A DNA stretch of 64,000 nt. It comes from Oligoflexia bacterium (GTDB taxonomy: Bacteria > Bdellovibrionota_C > UBA2361 > JAFLCA01). Each line of letters starts with the position of its first letter. Position 1 is the stretch's first letter. The position numbers and the translations under genes were made by a program. The DNA lies in assembly GCA_019694465.1 (NCBI GenBank), contig JAIBBV010000011.1, positions 1 through 64,000 on the forward strand. The letters run 5' to 3'. This document shows positions 26,411-36,105 of this stretch, in pieces. The notes beneath the pieces were generated by a model. That model did not search any database. It saw nothing but the letters and a program-made list of their open reading frames with translations, and was not told the origin of the DNA.

Positions 26411-29400
26411 CTAAATAGAGAAGTAACAAGCCTCAGGATGATGGACGATAATAGCGGAAGTCGATTGCTCAGGGTGTAATTGATACTCTGAACTAAGCGT
26501 CACGCCAATCGCTTCTGGCTTAAGCAGCTCACAAATATGACGCTGATCTTCTAAGTTAGGGCAGGCCGGATATCCAAAACTAAAGCGCTCGCCGTGATAT
26601 TGCTGACGGAAAAGTGACTCCGTCGTGGGTCCGTCCTGTGCGCTAATTCCAAGTTCATGCCTAATCTTTCTGTGCCAATACTCCGCCAGCGCCTCGGCCG
26701 TCTCAACCGACAATCCGTAGAAATGGAGATAGTCACTATATTGATCGCCTTTGAACAACTGCTGACATATTTCGCTCGCTCGTGCACCTGCGGTCACAAT
26801 GTGAAATGCTACGACATCAACACGATTGCTACTCTTAGGCAGGAAAAAATCAGCCAGACATAGCCGCTTTTCGCTCACCTGACGCGGGAAAGTGATACGG
26901 CAACGCTCCTTCCTCCCAGACTGATCTTCATAAATTATCAGCGAGTTACCCTCGCTCTGGCATGGGAAGTACCCGTACGCTACGCGCGGCTGAATCCAAT
27001 CACGATCTATCGCCCGTTGACACCAAGTGTGAAAAATTGGCTCTACATGATTTTTAACAAATTCTCTGTAGTTCTTTGTAGAACGCGTACCACGTCTATA
27101 CATCCACTGATTTGCAAATAATGCGCGTTTATTGATGTAGGTGAAGATTTCAGCCAAGTTTAGATCCTGCGGACCCAGATGACGGAATCCCCAAAATGGC
27201 GGTTTTGGGACCTCCTCCAGCACCGGGATAGAGCTTGGAGCCACTTCACGCGATTTTACAGCGATGCGCTCCTCACGCTCTGCCCGCATTTCTCCGAATC
27301 GCTCGCGACGAGGCTCTTCAGCTCCAGTAAGCTTTTTGTCATCGGTCTGCCCAGTCAGCTCATCCATAATTTGGAGACCGCTGAAGGCATCAGAACCGTA
27401 ATAGACTTTGCCAGTTCCATATGCCGCCCTCAGATCAACTTCGACGTAGGCACGGTTCAAAGCAGCTCCGCCACATATTACCGGTATCGATATACCCTTG
27501 GCGGTCATATGCTCAAGATTCTCTTTCATTACTAGCGTAGATTTTACCAATAGGCCCGACATCCCCACAGCATCAGGTCGGTGCTCCTGCACTGCTGCCA
27601 AGATTGTTTCTATAGGCTGCTTAATCCCAAGATTAATTACCGAATATCCGTTATTGGAAAGAATGATGTCCACCAAATTCTTTCCAATATCGTGCACATC
27701 TCCTTTTACTGTCGCTATAACCATGCGCCCTTTTGAGGGGCCGCCAGATTTGTCCATAAATTGCTGCAAATGAGCAACCGCGCGCTTCATTGTTTCCGCT
27801 GACTGCAACACAAACGGAAGTTGCATCTCTCCGCTAGCGAACAGTTCACCAACTGTCTTCATGCCCTCCAATAGAATCTTATTAATTATCTCAAGGGGGG
27901 TATATGTTGTTCTAGCTTGATCCAAGAGGGCCTCAAGTCCAATCTTTCTTCCATCTACAATGCGACGTTTAAGGACCTCCTCAATCGTGCCTACATCCGA
28001 ATCTGCGCTATCCACATCCCGACTTTTAGCGCCTTGGAGCTTCTCCACAAAAACGAATAGCGGATCATAGTTCTCTGAGCGCCTGTCGTAGATCAGATCA
28101 AGCGTCAACTTGAGAATATCTTCGGGAATCTTGTTTAGCGGCAAAATTTTCTTCGAGTGCACGATACAGGCGTCTAGCCCTGCTTTACGCGCTTCAGCTA
28201 GGAACACAGAGTTGAGAATCTGACGCGGATAAGGCTTTAGTCCGAAGGAAACATTCGACACACCCAGCACTATGCGTGCTCGAGGAACATGCTGCTTAAT
28301 CAGGCGGATTCCCTCTAAGGTGTCAACTGCTGCCTTACGCGAATCTTCCTCTCCGGAACCAATCGTAAATGTTAGCGGATCATATATTATGGCCTCAGCT
28401 GGAATACCGTGCCGCTCCGTACATAGTTTGTGGATTCTCTGTGCAACTTCAAGCTTGCGCTGCGCAGATTTAGCCATGCCTTCTTCGTCAATTGTAAGCG
28501 CTATAAGAGCTGCGCCATAACGGACTGCTAATTCACAAATACGATCAAACTTGCCCTCCCCATCTTCCAGATTAATGGAGTTAATAATAGCCCGCCCACC
28601 CAGCAACTTTAGGCCAGCCTCCAAAACATCAAGCTGGGTTGAGTCGATCATCACCGGTGCTGTGATTTGAGAAGCAAATCGGAACAACACTTCTGACATA
28701 TCTAGAGCTTCATTCCGCCCGACGTAGGCAGTGCAAACATCTAATACGTGTGCCCCCTCCTCGACCTCACCACGAGCCATTTCAACTATTCCTTCCCAAT
28801 CCTGCTTCAATAGCAAGTCGCGAAAGGCCTTCGAGCCATTTGCATTGCAACGCTCCCCAATAATCAGAGGCGTAGTATCCTGGTCTAGCGCTACCGCCGT
28901 GAAAGTTGAAGCTACGTGCGAAGAAAAATCATAAGGGCGCTTCATCGGCGCTAGATTACCTAGCCGTTCGTGCAGCTCCTTGATATGACGAGGCGTCGTA
29001 CCACAGCAGCCACCCACCAGCGACACGCCATAGTCACGCACAAATGTTTCCTGATAATCGGCTAGCATGGCGGGGGTCAAATCATATACCGCCTTACCGT
29101 TATCATTACGCGGCAAGCCTGCGTTAGGCATTATCGCCAGCGGTCGCGAACTAGTGTGTCCAAGGAAACGAACGTTTTCTTGCATTAAGTCCGGCCCGGT
29201 CGCGCAGTTCATCCCAACTATATCAATCGGCAATGTTTCCATCACCGTCAAAGCAGCGGCAATTTCGGTCCCGACCAGCATCGCTCCAGTAGTTTCAATT
29301 GTGACGGTCGTACTAATTGGCACGCGCCGTTGTGCGAGCTTCATTGCATCGACGGCGGCGATAACTGCACATTTGAGCTGCAGGATATCTTGGCAGGTCT

Positions 29401-29872
29401 CAATTTGGATCAGGTCGACCCCCCCTTCAACCAAGCCCCGAATTTGGTCAAGAAACGAGGCATGCATCTCCTCGAATGTGACATGCCCTAAGGTAAGAAG
29501 CTTCGTGCCAGGACCAACTGACCCAGCCACAAATCTGGGCCATGAGCGGGAAGAAAAGTCATCAGCTACTTGCCGCGCCAACTGAGCTGAGCGTTTAGAT
29601 ATGTCGAAGGCCTGATCGGCTAAACCGTATTCGGCTAAAACCAAGCGTGAGGAGCCGAAGGTATTAGTCTCAATAATATCGGCTCCGGCCTCGAAATAAG
29701 CCTCATAGATGCCCTGCACCACCTGTGGTCGCGTAACATTCAAATACTCATTACAGCCATCCAGGCCGGCGAAGTCATCCGCTGTTAATCCGAACGACTG
29801 GATCATGGTGCCCATGGCACCATCACCGATAATGATTTTTTCGCGTAAACGCGCCAAAAACTTCGAATTCAA
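26411..29872 (-). CDS. metH: cobalamin-dependent methionine synthase
   Basis: 1153 residues, a full modular MetH: homocysteine domain (about 1-310; zinc ligands Cys223, Cys289, Cys290 in GMNCATGP and GGCCGTTP), pterin domain (about 330-600; LIIGERCNANGSKAFRD), cap and B12 domain (KGDVHDIGKNL near residue 725, whose His ligates cobalt), and the reactivation domain (ERFSFGYPACPNLEDQ near the end). The start is a TTG: an in-frame TAA lies four codons upstream, AAGGA precedes the TTG by 6 nt, and the first internal Met falls inside the conserved GDGAMGTMIQ motif. No cobalamin or SAM riboswitch is evident in the 140 nt upstream. Confidence 0.97.
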   Translation of the reverse strand: MNSKFLARLREKIIIGDGAMGTMIQSFGLTADDFAGLDGCNEYLNVTRPQVVQGIYEAYFEAGADIIETNTFGSSRLVLAEYGLADQAFDISKRSAQLARQVADDFSSRSWPRFVAGSVGPGTKLLTLGHVTFEEMHASFLDQIRGLVEGGVDLIQIETCQDILQLKCAVIAAVDAMKLAQRRVPISTTVTIETTGAMLVGTEIAAALTVMETLPIDIVGMNCATGPDLMQENVRFLGHTSSRPLAIMPNAGLPRNDNGKAVYDLTPAMLADYQETFVRDYGVSLVGGCCGTTPRHIKELHERLGNLAPMKRPYDFSSHVASTFTAVALDQDTTPLIIGERCNANGSKAFRDLLLKQDWEGIVEMARGEVEEGAHVLDVCTAYVGRNEALDMSEVLFRFASQITAPVMIDSTQLDVLEAGLKLLGGRAIINSINLEDGEGKFDRICELAVRYGAALIALTIDEEGMAKSAQRKLEVAQRIHKLCTERHGIPAEAIIYDPLTFTIGSGEEDSRKAAVDTLEGIRLIKQHVPRARIVLGVSNVSFGLKPYPRQILNSVFLAEARKAGLDACIVHSKKILPLNKIPEDILKLTLDLIYDRRSENYDPLFVFVEKLQGAKSRDVDSADSDVGTIEEVLKRRIVDGRKIGLEALLDQARTTYTPLEIINKILLEGMKTVGELFASGEMQLPFVLQSAETMKRAVAHLQQFMDKSGGPSKGRMVIATVKGDVHDIGKNLVDIILSNNGYSVINLGIKQPIETILAAVQEHRPDAVGMSGLLVKSTLVMKENLEHMTAKGISIPVICGGAALNRAYVEVDLRAAYGTGKVYYGSDAFSGLQIMDELTGQTDDKKLTGAEEPRRERFGEMRAEREERIAVKSREVAPSSIPVLEEVPKPPFWGFRHLGPQDLNLAEIFTYINKRALFANQWMYRRGTRSTKNYREFVKNHVEPIFHTWCQRAIDRDWIQPRVAYGYFPCQSEGNSLIIYEDQSGRKERCRITFPRQVSEKRLCLADFFLPKSSNRVDVVAFHIVTAGARASEICQQLFKGDQYSDYLHFYGLSVETAEALAEYWHRKIRHELGISAQDGPTTESLFRQQYHGERFSFGYPACPNLEDQRHICELLKPEAIGVTLSSEYQLHPEQSTSAIIVHHPEACYFSI

Positions 29873-30012
29873 GGAGCATCCTTAAGTGTTAAGTCCTTGC
29901 AATAGTACAACACAACTGTCGTGGAAAATAGCCTCGTTGACTTACGATGCTGAACAACAAACACAGCAGTTCCTGATAACGGAGAAGGATAGCCTCGGCC
30001 ATTAAATAGCCT

Positions 30013-30846
30013 CTAACTGAACCCCTTTGATAGCAACAATTCACGCAGCTTATCCGCTTCTTGCTGTGTTGCTAGACGTGGGCTCTGGCGAGCGTCAATA
30101 ATTCGCAGAGCGCGACCAAGCTCTCGCACCAGATCTTCCCGCTTAGGAGGCTTTACCAAAAAGCCGCTCGCTCCAGCTTTAAGGCAATCAACGAGAGTAT
30201 CAACTGTGCCATACGCTGTAAGCACTACAATCGGTAGGTGTTGTAACTTTTTATGTAAGCGCACCGACTCAATCAGCTCTTTGCCTGTTACACCAGGCAT
30301 GCGAATGTCAGTGATTACGCAAGCAAAGCGGCTCGGGTCTTGTTCCAATTCCTGCAAAGCCTCCTTTGCGGATGAAACGCCTTTGACTTCCCCCAACCCC
30401 AGGCTTTCAATGTAAAAACAAATAATGTCTCGCGGAGAGTCCAGATCCTCGACAACCAGTATGCGCGTCGGCCCGTCGCCGGCATTAGGTGAAACTCGCA
30501 CTTGTGCTAGCACCTCACGAAGCTTCTTTTCGAAATCCGCCCCACCTGCATAGTCCGCGCCCAGCAATTGAAACTCTTGCCACATCGCGGCATGTTCAGA
30601 ATCTGGATCGCCCACGATATAACGCGCCAAAGGCCTACGCTTCCAAGCTGCTAGGGTTAAATCTTGATGCACTTCTATATTGAATCCTGCGCCAACCAAG
30701 ACTACGTCAAAGTCTTTTAAGCTCAGCCACTCTGCAGCTAATTTAGGATCTACAGTTGATTTAACACGCAGCCCAAATTCCTTCGCGATCGCTTCGGCCC
30801 CAAAATATGTTTTTGTATCGGTAGCTAGTAGTAAGAGATCTGGCAT
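30013..30846 (-). CDS. response regulator with degenerate plus intact receiver domains
   Basis: 277 residues. The first half (1-115) has the pattern of a receiver but lacks the acidic pocket and phospho-acceptor (VVLVGAGF replaces the Asp strand). The second half (127-250) is a complete receiver: Glu133-Asp134, acceptor Asp180 in ITDIRMPG, Thr210 and Lys232 in FLVKPPKR. There is no output domain, so it probably works by protein contacts or relays phosphate. GGAGG lies 8 nt before the ATG at 30846, which decides the start over an open frame 17 codons longer. It follows the Hpt gene by 13 nt. Confidence 0.88.
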   Translation of the reverse strand: MPDLLLLATDTKTYFGAEAIAKEFGLRVKSTVDPKLAAEWLSLKDFDVVLVGAGFNIEVHQDLTLAAWKRRPLARYIVGDPDSEHAAMWQEFQLLGADYAGGADFEKKLREVLAQVRVSPNAGDGPTRILVVEDLDSPRDIICFYIESLGLGEVKGVSSAKEALQELEQDPSRFACVITDIRMPGVTGKELIESVRLHKKLQHLPIVVLTAYGTVDTLVDCLKAGASGFLVKPPKREDLVRELGRALRIIDARQSPRLATQQEADKLRELLLSKGFS

Positions 30847-30859
30847 GTTCGTGCCTCCG

Positions 30860-31189
30860 CTACTGTGGTGAAGGCAGCTCTTTAGCGAGAGCCTCAACTT
30901 TAGTCACGAGCGCCCTGACTTCCTCTACATCAAGGATCAAAGTTTCCTTGGCGCCCATAAGCATCGTCTCAAGCTTGGCTGCAACCTGTGCCAAGTCGCT
31001 CAAACCGAAAAATCCAGCGCCACCCTTGATCGTATGAAAGGCAGCGCCGACTCGAATATAGTCATCAGCCGTGAAAGCTCGATTGCTAAAGAAGGTTTGC
31101 CGCGCCCCATCCAAATGGCGAGCCAATTCCACCGCGAATATCTTGTACGCGTTGCCTAGAATAGCTTGGTCAATATCGCTCTTATGCAT
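30860..31189 (-). CDS. histidine phosphotransfer (Hpt) protein
   Basis: 109-residue four-helix Hpt domain. The phosphorylatable His is in AAFHTIKGGAGFFGL (His52-53 depending on start), the classic H-T-I/L-K-G-x-A/S motif. It most likely passes phosphate between a hybrid kinase elsewhere and the receiver protein encoded next. A GTG directly precedes the ATG and could also serve as start. No histidine kinase is encoded nearby. Confidence 0.88.
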   Translation of the reverse strand: MHKSDIDQAILGNAYKIFAVELARHLDGARQTFFSNRAFTADDYIRVGAAFHTIKGGAGFFGLSDLAQVAAKLETMLMGAKETLILDVEEVRALVTKVEALAKELPSPQ

Positions 31190-31211
31190 CACCTATATAG
31201 ATCGACTAAAA

Positions 31212-31227
31212 CTCAAGAGTTCTTGAG
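31212..31227. promoter_or_regulatory. 16-bp near-perfect palindrome upstream of the Hpt-receiver genes
   Basis: CTCAAGA and TCTTGAG flank a 2-nt centre, 20 nt before the Hpt start codon. The size and position suit a dimeric repressor or activator site; the regulator is unknown. Confidence 0.4.
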
Positions 31228-31432
31228 CGTTTAGACGGCCAAGCGCTAATAGGTTAGCCCTAGCCAGCAGCTAAAAAGTAGCGTATTTCTTGTGAGTTAG
31301 ACGCCTTTACCCTAGAATAGCGGGAGGCCTTTTCCGGGTGTTCACACTTTTCGGATACGGTCTCGCGGATGTTGAAGGAGCTCCTGGGGCGGCAGTTCTT
31401 CGACAGTCTTATTAAACATTACCTTTGAGACT

Positions 31433-32551
31433 ATGAAAAAATTCATCCCACTACTGGTTTTGCTCGTCGTCGGCGCAGGTGTCTGGTTTGTAATGAAAGG
31501 CGGAGTATCTGACGACGCCTCTCAAGCGACACAAGGAATGAAGGCCCCAACTAACCCACCACCGGCGTTGGCTCCAATTCCTGGACAGGTGGGGCAAGCT
31601 GGAACGGCCGGCGCTAGCGCAGGAACAGGCGCTGAGTCTGAAGACGAGGATACTAGTGACGACGAGCCACTTGATGAACGCACAGCCGCTGAGGTGTATA
31701 AGAGCGCTGATGAGGCCCTTAACGCGGTCAAAGCAGGCTCAGCTGAGTATGACGATCTAGTGTTATCCCGCTTTACTACTCCAGGCGAGGACTGCACTTG
31801 GTGCGATGGCTTTTACAAATCGCTTAAAGACCTGATCAACTCCCCAGACTCCAAGCCTGAGCAGCGTAGCTACTATTCAGAGATACTTGCGATTAGTGGG
31901 CGTGTCGATAACATATCGACACTTGTTGATCTAATTAAAAACGCTAAAGGCCCGGAAGAAGCTCAAATTTACGCGGAAGCCTTAGAGCTCGCGCAGGGCA
32001 AAGAGGATGTTGTAAATTACCTTGGCGAGCAGATGCGCAGCAAAGAATCCACGCTCCGAGATGCCGCGATTGCTGCTGTTACCAACCAGGGCTCACGTCA
32101 AGCTGCAGAAATCTTGTACAAAGAAGCCGTTGAATCAGGTAATCCGGATGGGCACTACGAGCAAGGGATTGGACTTGGAGAGCTTGTTCCATCGGATGAG
32201 GCCTTGCCGTATTTACAAGAGCAGATGTTAAAGCACGACCAATACTCGCATTTAGCAGTTAAGTCACTTCTCAACTCAGGCATAAGTGGTTTGCGCCTGG
32301 TAATGGATGCTCTTACAAACTCCAAGAACCCAGAAGCTGATGAAGCGATGCTAAAAAATGCCATCGATCATGTGAACTATGAGGAGGAAGTCGAAGCTTA
32401 CGCGAAGAAACTTGTAGAAACTTCCAAACAGCCTTTAGTCGCTAAGTTCGCCAAGCAAATACTTGACGACTTTGCCAGCCAAAACTCAGACACTGAGGAC
32501 GAAAGCGCTGGGGACGAAGCGGAAGAAGCTCCGATGTCAAAGATGCCTTAA
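31433..32551 (+). CDS. membrane-anchored periplasmic HEAT-like repeat protein
   Basis: 372 residues. An N-terminal hydrophobic anchor (IPLLVLLVVGAGVWFVM) is followed by a Pro/Gly/Ala linker and an acidic tract (ESEDEDTSDDEPLDE), then helical pairs from about 100 to 350 that resemble HEAT/ARM repeats (for example TLRDAAIAAVTNQGSRQAAEILYKEA). One Cys-x-x-Cys (CTWC) occurs near residue 120. The C-terminus is acidic. This looks like a periplasmic scaffold; I cannot name a family. Confidence 0.7.
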   Translation: MKKFIPLLVLLVVGAGVWFVMKGGVSDDASQATQGMKAPTNPPPALAPIPGQVGQAGTAGASAGTGAESEDEDTSDDEPLDERTAAEVYKSADEALNAVKAGSAEYDDLVLSRFTTPGEDCTWCDGFYKSLKDLINSPDSKPEQRSYYSEILAISGRVDNISTLVDLIKNAKGPEEAQIYAEALELAQGKEDVVNYLGEQMRSKESTLRDAAIAAVTNQGSRQAAEILYKEAVESGNPDGHYEQGIGLGELVPSDEALPYLQEQMLKHDQYSHLAVKSLLNSGISGLRLVMDALTNSKNPEADEAMLKNAIDHVNYEEEVEAYAKKLVETSKQPLVAKFAKQILDDFASQNSDTEDESAGDEAEEAPMSKMP

Positions 32552-32563
32552 GGCAAAGCGCCA

Positions 32564-32635
32564 CTTCAAACAGAAGCGGAGTTTAGCGCTCCGGCATTGC
32601 CCTGTTTGAAGTCTCGTTTATTTGTTTAAGCGCTT
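32564..32635 (+). terminator. nested hairpin terminator after the HEAT-like gene
   Basis: CTTCAAACAG (32564-32573) pairs perfectly with CTGTTTGAAG (32602-32611); inside it CGGAG pairs with CTCCG. A T-rich stretch (TCTCGTTTATTTGTTT, then CTTTTT) follows. A good end for the plus-strand transcript. Confidence 0.65.
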
Positions 32636-33054
32636 TTTGGCGGTCCCAGCTAATGACGCCTTTGCAGAGCCAGCGCTGTCCGTTGACAGCTGCGAAAACT
32701 TCCTAGACCAAAATCCAAGTATCCCTGATAGTCACTACATAACTTGCTGATATCCCCAGAGGTTTTTGCCCTAGCCTGACCCATTCGACCCTGTCTATTT
32801 ACTTGATTCACAAGAGTATTTTGCTCCCAATCGTTTGGCGTTGGCCTTAAGCACCCGATACCCAAATTATGTGAAGGTGTCGCTTGCGATACCAGAACGC
32901 CCCAAGCGATCTCGAAACTGCGGCGGAGTACCCTAAGCAGCATATCGGGTCGTCGCGCGTGGCGTACTGCGTATAGTATCGACCCCTGCGTACGAGCTGG
33001 AAGACTCAGGGCCACTCGAACGCAGTCAACGACGGACGACATGTTTAGGCAGCA
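32636..33054. other. 419-nt stretch without a confident gene
   Basis: A minus-strand frame is open across this stretch (32650 to 33039 from an internal ATG, or 33207 from a start inside the next gene). From 33039 it would encode 129 residues with many Arg, Cys and Gln residues, no recognised domain and no ribosome-binding site; it would run divergently from the gene at 33055. I cannot tell coding from noncoding, so I leave it unassigned. Confidence 0.4.
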
Positions 33055-33750
33055 ATGACTATGACTCCTCCTCCTCGACCACTTGCATCTAGACAAACCG
33101 CAGAGCAAGACGACACGCTCGGTGGCACTGCTGAAGTTTTTGCTTCGCGCATGCAGCGCCGCCTCAAAGAGCAAGAAGCGCGCGAGTCTGAATCCAAGAA
33201 AGCTCAAGCGACGCGCCAGACACTTTTGCTGGAAGCCATGACAATGGTGCGCAAAGCTCTCAGCTCAACTTCCCGCATCGCCCTTGGCGACCGGTTCCAT
33301 TTTTCAGTTGATGTTTCCGATTGGGACGGGTGGCCACGGGTTGAGCTCGTGCTGGCAGACCGCTTAGCCCCCAACAAGAGTGACCATTCCCTCGTAATTA
33401 CGGCTTTCGATAGAAAAGGCAGTGGCACCATTCAAATGGGGCTGCGCTCCGGAGAAACTCTGGCACGCATCCACGTCGATCAAGCCGCTGACATGGAAAA
33501 ACTCCCATTATTATTGAAAAAGACGGTGCGCGAATTTCTAGATATCGTCGCAGATTACGTCCTTAATCCTAAATCACCCCAGGAAATGCTTGAAGTGCAA
33601 ACAAAAGCGATTGTGCACTCAACATTTGACGCTAATGCGCAGAGCGAAACGAAAGGCTCGCTAAACCACGAAGAGTTGTTTGGCGAGGAGTCGGAGGAAA
33701 ACTCGAACCAAGTTGACCGCGTTCAACAGCTTACCCCGATTGATATGTAG
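33055..33750 (+). CDS. hypothetical cytosolic protein
   Basis: 231 residues, not recognised. The N-terminal 70 residues are charged and helical (RMQRRLKEQEARESESKKAQATR), residues 75-190 look like a compact alpha/beta domain (FHFSVDVSDWDGWPRVELVLAD...GSGTIQMGLRSGETLARI), and the last 40 residues are acidic and probably disordered. No signal peptide or membrane segment. AGG sits 6 nt before the ATG. Confidence 0.72.
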   Translation: MTMTPPPRPLASRQTAEQDDTLGGTAEVFASRMQRRLKEQEARESESKKAQATRQTLLLEAMTMVRKALSSTSRIALGDRFHFSVDVSDWDGWPRVELVLADRLAPNKSDHSLVITAFDRKGSGTIQMGLRSGETLARIHVDQAADMEKLPLLLKKTVREFLDIVADYVLNPKSPQEMLEVQTKAIVHSTFDANAQSETKGSLNHEELFGEESEENSNQVDRVQQLTPIDM

Positions 33751-33937
33751 ACCAGCCAGGCACACACATTTTTCAACGCCATACTCGGGGTGCGTGTGAA
33801 CGATGGCAAGTACTGTTCGCGCACTCAACGATGAGCACTGGCGCGAACGAATCAGCTAACACTTCTTAATTATTGATAGCATAGGGCTCTCAATTATCAA
33901 CTCTTTGCAGAGTGCGTTTCTCAAGCAGGGTTGGCTA

Positions 33938-34483
33938 TCAATCGCCTTCCTGAGGGAAAGCAGGCGGAAATCCCGGGGGTGGATTTGCGTTTAGCATATT
34001 AAAATTGGGTTGGGGAAAATTTGGAGGAGACCCAGCCTGAATGGGTGTGGGTATTACAAATCCCGGAGCCACAGGCCCAGATGCAGGCGATCCAGAATCT
34101 GGAGAGCCAGAAAGCGTCGAGATATCAGAAAGTACTTCCTTTAATTTACCGGAGGCCCCACGCTTTGGCAGGTGCGTTTGACTAACCTGTGGCGCCGAAA
34201 CAGCTTGCTCCGCCGAGGCGCCATCCTCTTGAGTAAAAAGCTTGCCCTCACGGAACACCAGCTTGCGCGAGCCATAGTGCCACACTGTCTCTCTGCGCAC
34301 TTCGTGCTCTATTCGGCCAGTAGGTGGCCCCCAGGCCCTCAAAACATCTGCATCTGTCATGCCGATATTGAGCGTAACCCCGCCTGGGGCCCTCCAAGAA
34401 ACCTGCGCAGCACTCGGAGCCACAACCGAGGCTGTTACCAGGGCCAAGATAAGCACTGCTGCCGATACGCTGTCTCTTTTCAT
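33938..34483 (-). CDS. secreted protein with SmpA/OmlA (BamE)-like domain
   Basis: 181 residues. A signal peptide (SAAVLILALVTASVVAPSAAQ) is followed by a short domain where IGMTDADVLRAWGPPTGRIEHEV and ETVWHYGSRKLVFREGKLF match the SmpA/OmlA pattern (a G-x-P-x turn then W-x-Y-G and V-x-F-x-x-G-K-L). The C-terminal half is low-complexity Pro/Ser/Gly/Asn, ending PPGFPPAFPQ. There is no lipobox, so it is probably a soluble periplasmic protein. Confidence 0.75.
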   Translation of the reverse strand: MKRDSVSAAVLILALVTASVVAPSAAQVSWRAPGGVTLNIGMTDADVLRAWGPPTGRIEHEVRRETVWHYGSRKLVFREGKLFTQEDGASAEQAVSAPQVSQTHLPKRGASGKLKEVLSDISTLSGSPDSGSPASGPVAPGFVIPTPIQAGSPPNFPQPNFNMLNANPPPGFPPAFPQEGD

Positions 34484-34704
34484 TGAAAGTAAGTATACTC
34501 AAACACACTGATTTTTGACATATAGCTTCAGTCAAAGCTCAAAAAGTTTTGCCTGATTTCTCGCGGTTAAGAGCTGGGTTTCTGCGTCTTTGATAGCGCA
34601 AAAATCGTTATATACTTCTCGATCCCAATTCCAGTTTGCGTAATAGTGATTCGCGATAAATATGCAGATAGTGGCGATAGTTCTAAAAAGGGAAACCTAG
34701 CTCC

Positions 34705-36105
34705 ATGCCCGCAGCTGTAGACGGCATATATAAGCGCTTTGCTCCAATGCTCGCTCTGGGCACCTGCGCTTTCCTCCCCCTGAAGCTCTCACTTGCCTAC
34801 GCATGTCTTATCCCACTGTTGATACTTTTTGTCCTAGCGCGCGGCACTCAACTTTTTGACCTTATGCGTCAAGACAAGGCAGTCGCAACTCCACTGATAT
34901 TCTTTGTTGCAGTGGCTAGCATAAGTGCCATCTTTGGTTTTGATCCACTACGCAGCCTGAGTCGGCTATTAGGATTGTTGGCAATCTTAGGTGCGCCCTT
35001 AGCTTTTTTTGACCTAGTGCGAAGTGGCAAGCTTTTAACTCAACATGCCCTTACCGCTCTCATCGCTTCACAGACCCTTGCAGCGGCCTACACTGTGGTA
35101 GAGGGGGCCTTCCCATTTACGATGCCAAGACTATTCATTGGCCCAGTTACAGAGTCCGGACAACTAGCGGTGGCAATTTTTGCTGCGCTGGCCCTGAACT
35201 CCTTGACTCAAAAATCAAGTTGTTTGTCATCTCTGCGCCCCCAAAACGTACTGCTGGCTCTACTGTTCTTAGCGGCCATGGCTGCCGGATTCCATCACTC
35301 TCCGCCAGAAGCTTGGCAATCAGCGCTATTTTTGGTGCTTACCTTTGTAGCTTTACTCTCAGGCTGGGTTTGGATGTGGTGGCGTGAAAGAGGCTCACTA
35401 CAGGAGCTAGTTGCGAGCCTCTCGCTGCCGCTCATGTCTGCAGCCCTACTTATCAACTTGAAGCGCGGTCCTTGGTTCGGCGTTTTCCTTGGACTACTTT
35501 GTTGGTTGTGGTTCTATCGTCGCCGCTGGATTTTGCCTTTACTTGCCACGGTCATAGTCATCATTGCGACCATCGAGCCGGTTCGAAGTAGACTACAACA
35601 CTCCGAGGATCACTTTTTTATCGTTGGCGGTAGAAATGCAATCTGGCGCGTAGGTTACGACCTCGCGATTCGCTACCCATTAGGGTTAGGTTTTGAGAAT
35701 TCCGCGTCTCTTCGTAATTTTTCAGAGGAAATTCCTTCGGAATTAAAACATTTCCACAGTAACTTGCTTAATATTTTAGTTGAGACTGGCTGGCTTGGCT
35801 TAGGTTGCTACTTATGGTGGGTTATTAGTCTTATTACTTCGAATTTATCGACTCGCGCGCCAGCATCTTCGGCTATGCTTGCAACTTCACGTGCTCTGGG
35901 TTGCGCCATTTTAGCATGGCAGGCGGCTGGAATCGTCGAATATAATTTCGGCGATAGCGAAGTGTTCTTGATGGTACTGACACTAATCGGATGCATTCGC
36001 GCTACGCGCTCGGAGCAATTTAAGCAGCAGTCCGGTCTGGCTAGCGAGGATCAAAAATCAGAAAGCAAGATTTCCCGCCCTATCCGACCCGCTTCATGCG
36101 CTTAA
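34705..36105 (+). CDS. O-antigen ligase / Wzy-like polymerase family membrane protein
   Basis: 466 residues with about 12 membrane segments and one large periplasmic loop near 330-380, the layout of the Wzy_C (WaaL/Wzy) family. Conserved elements include the Arg-containing LKRGPWFGVFLGLL and the loop GGRNAIWRVGYDLAIRYPLGLGFENSA with a following HFHSNLLNILVETGWLGL, where His and Arg are the usual functional residues. It probably attaches or polymerises an undecaprenyl-linked glycan. Its last 26 nt overlap the convergent coiled-coil gene. Confidence 0.87.
   Translation: MPAAVDGIYKRFAPMLALGTCAFLPLKLSLAYACLIPLLILFVLARGTQLFDLMRQDKAVATPLIFFVAVASISAIFGFDPLRSLSRLLGLLAILGAPLAFFDLVRSGKLLTQHALTALIASQTLAAAYTVVEGAFPFTMPRLFIGPVTESGQLAVAIFAALALNSLTQKSSCLSSLRPQNVLLALLFLAAMAAGFHHSPPEAWQSALFLVLTFVALLSGWVWMWWRERGSLQELVASLSLPLMSAALLINLKRGPWFGVFLGLLCWLWFYRRRWILPLLATVIVIIATIEPVRSRLQHSEDHFFIVGGRNAIWRVGYDLAIRYPLGLGFENSASLRNFSEEIPSELKHFHSNLLNILVETGWLGLGCYLWWVISLITSNLSTRAPASSAMLATSRALGCAILAWQAAGIVEYNFGDSEVFLMVLTLIGCIRATRSEQFKQQSGLASEDQKSESKISRPIRPASCA

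Noticed and set aside
29873-30012. possible cobalamin or SAM riboswitch upstream of metH
   Set aside because: Only 140 nt, without the B12-box or SAM-I core sequences or an evident multi-helix fold.
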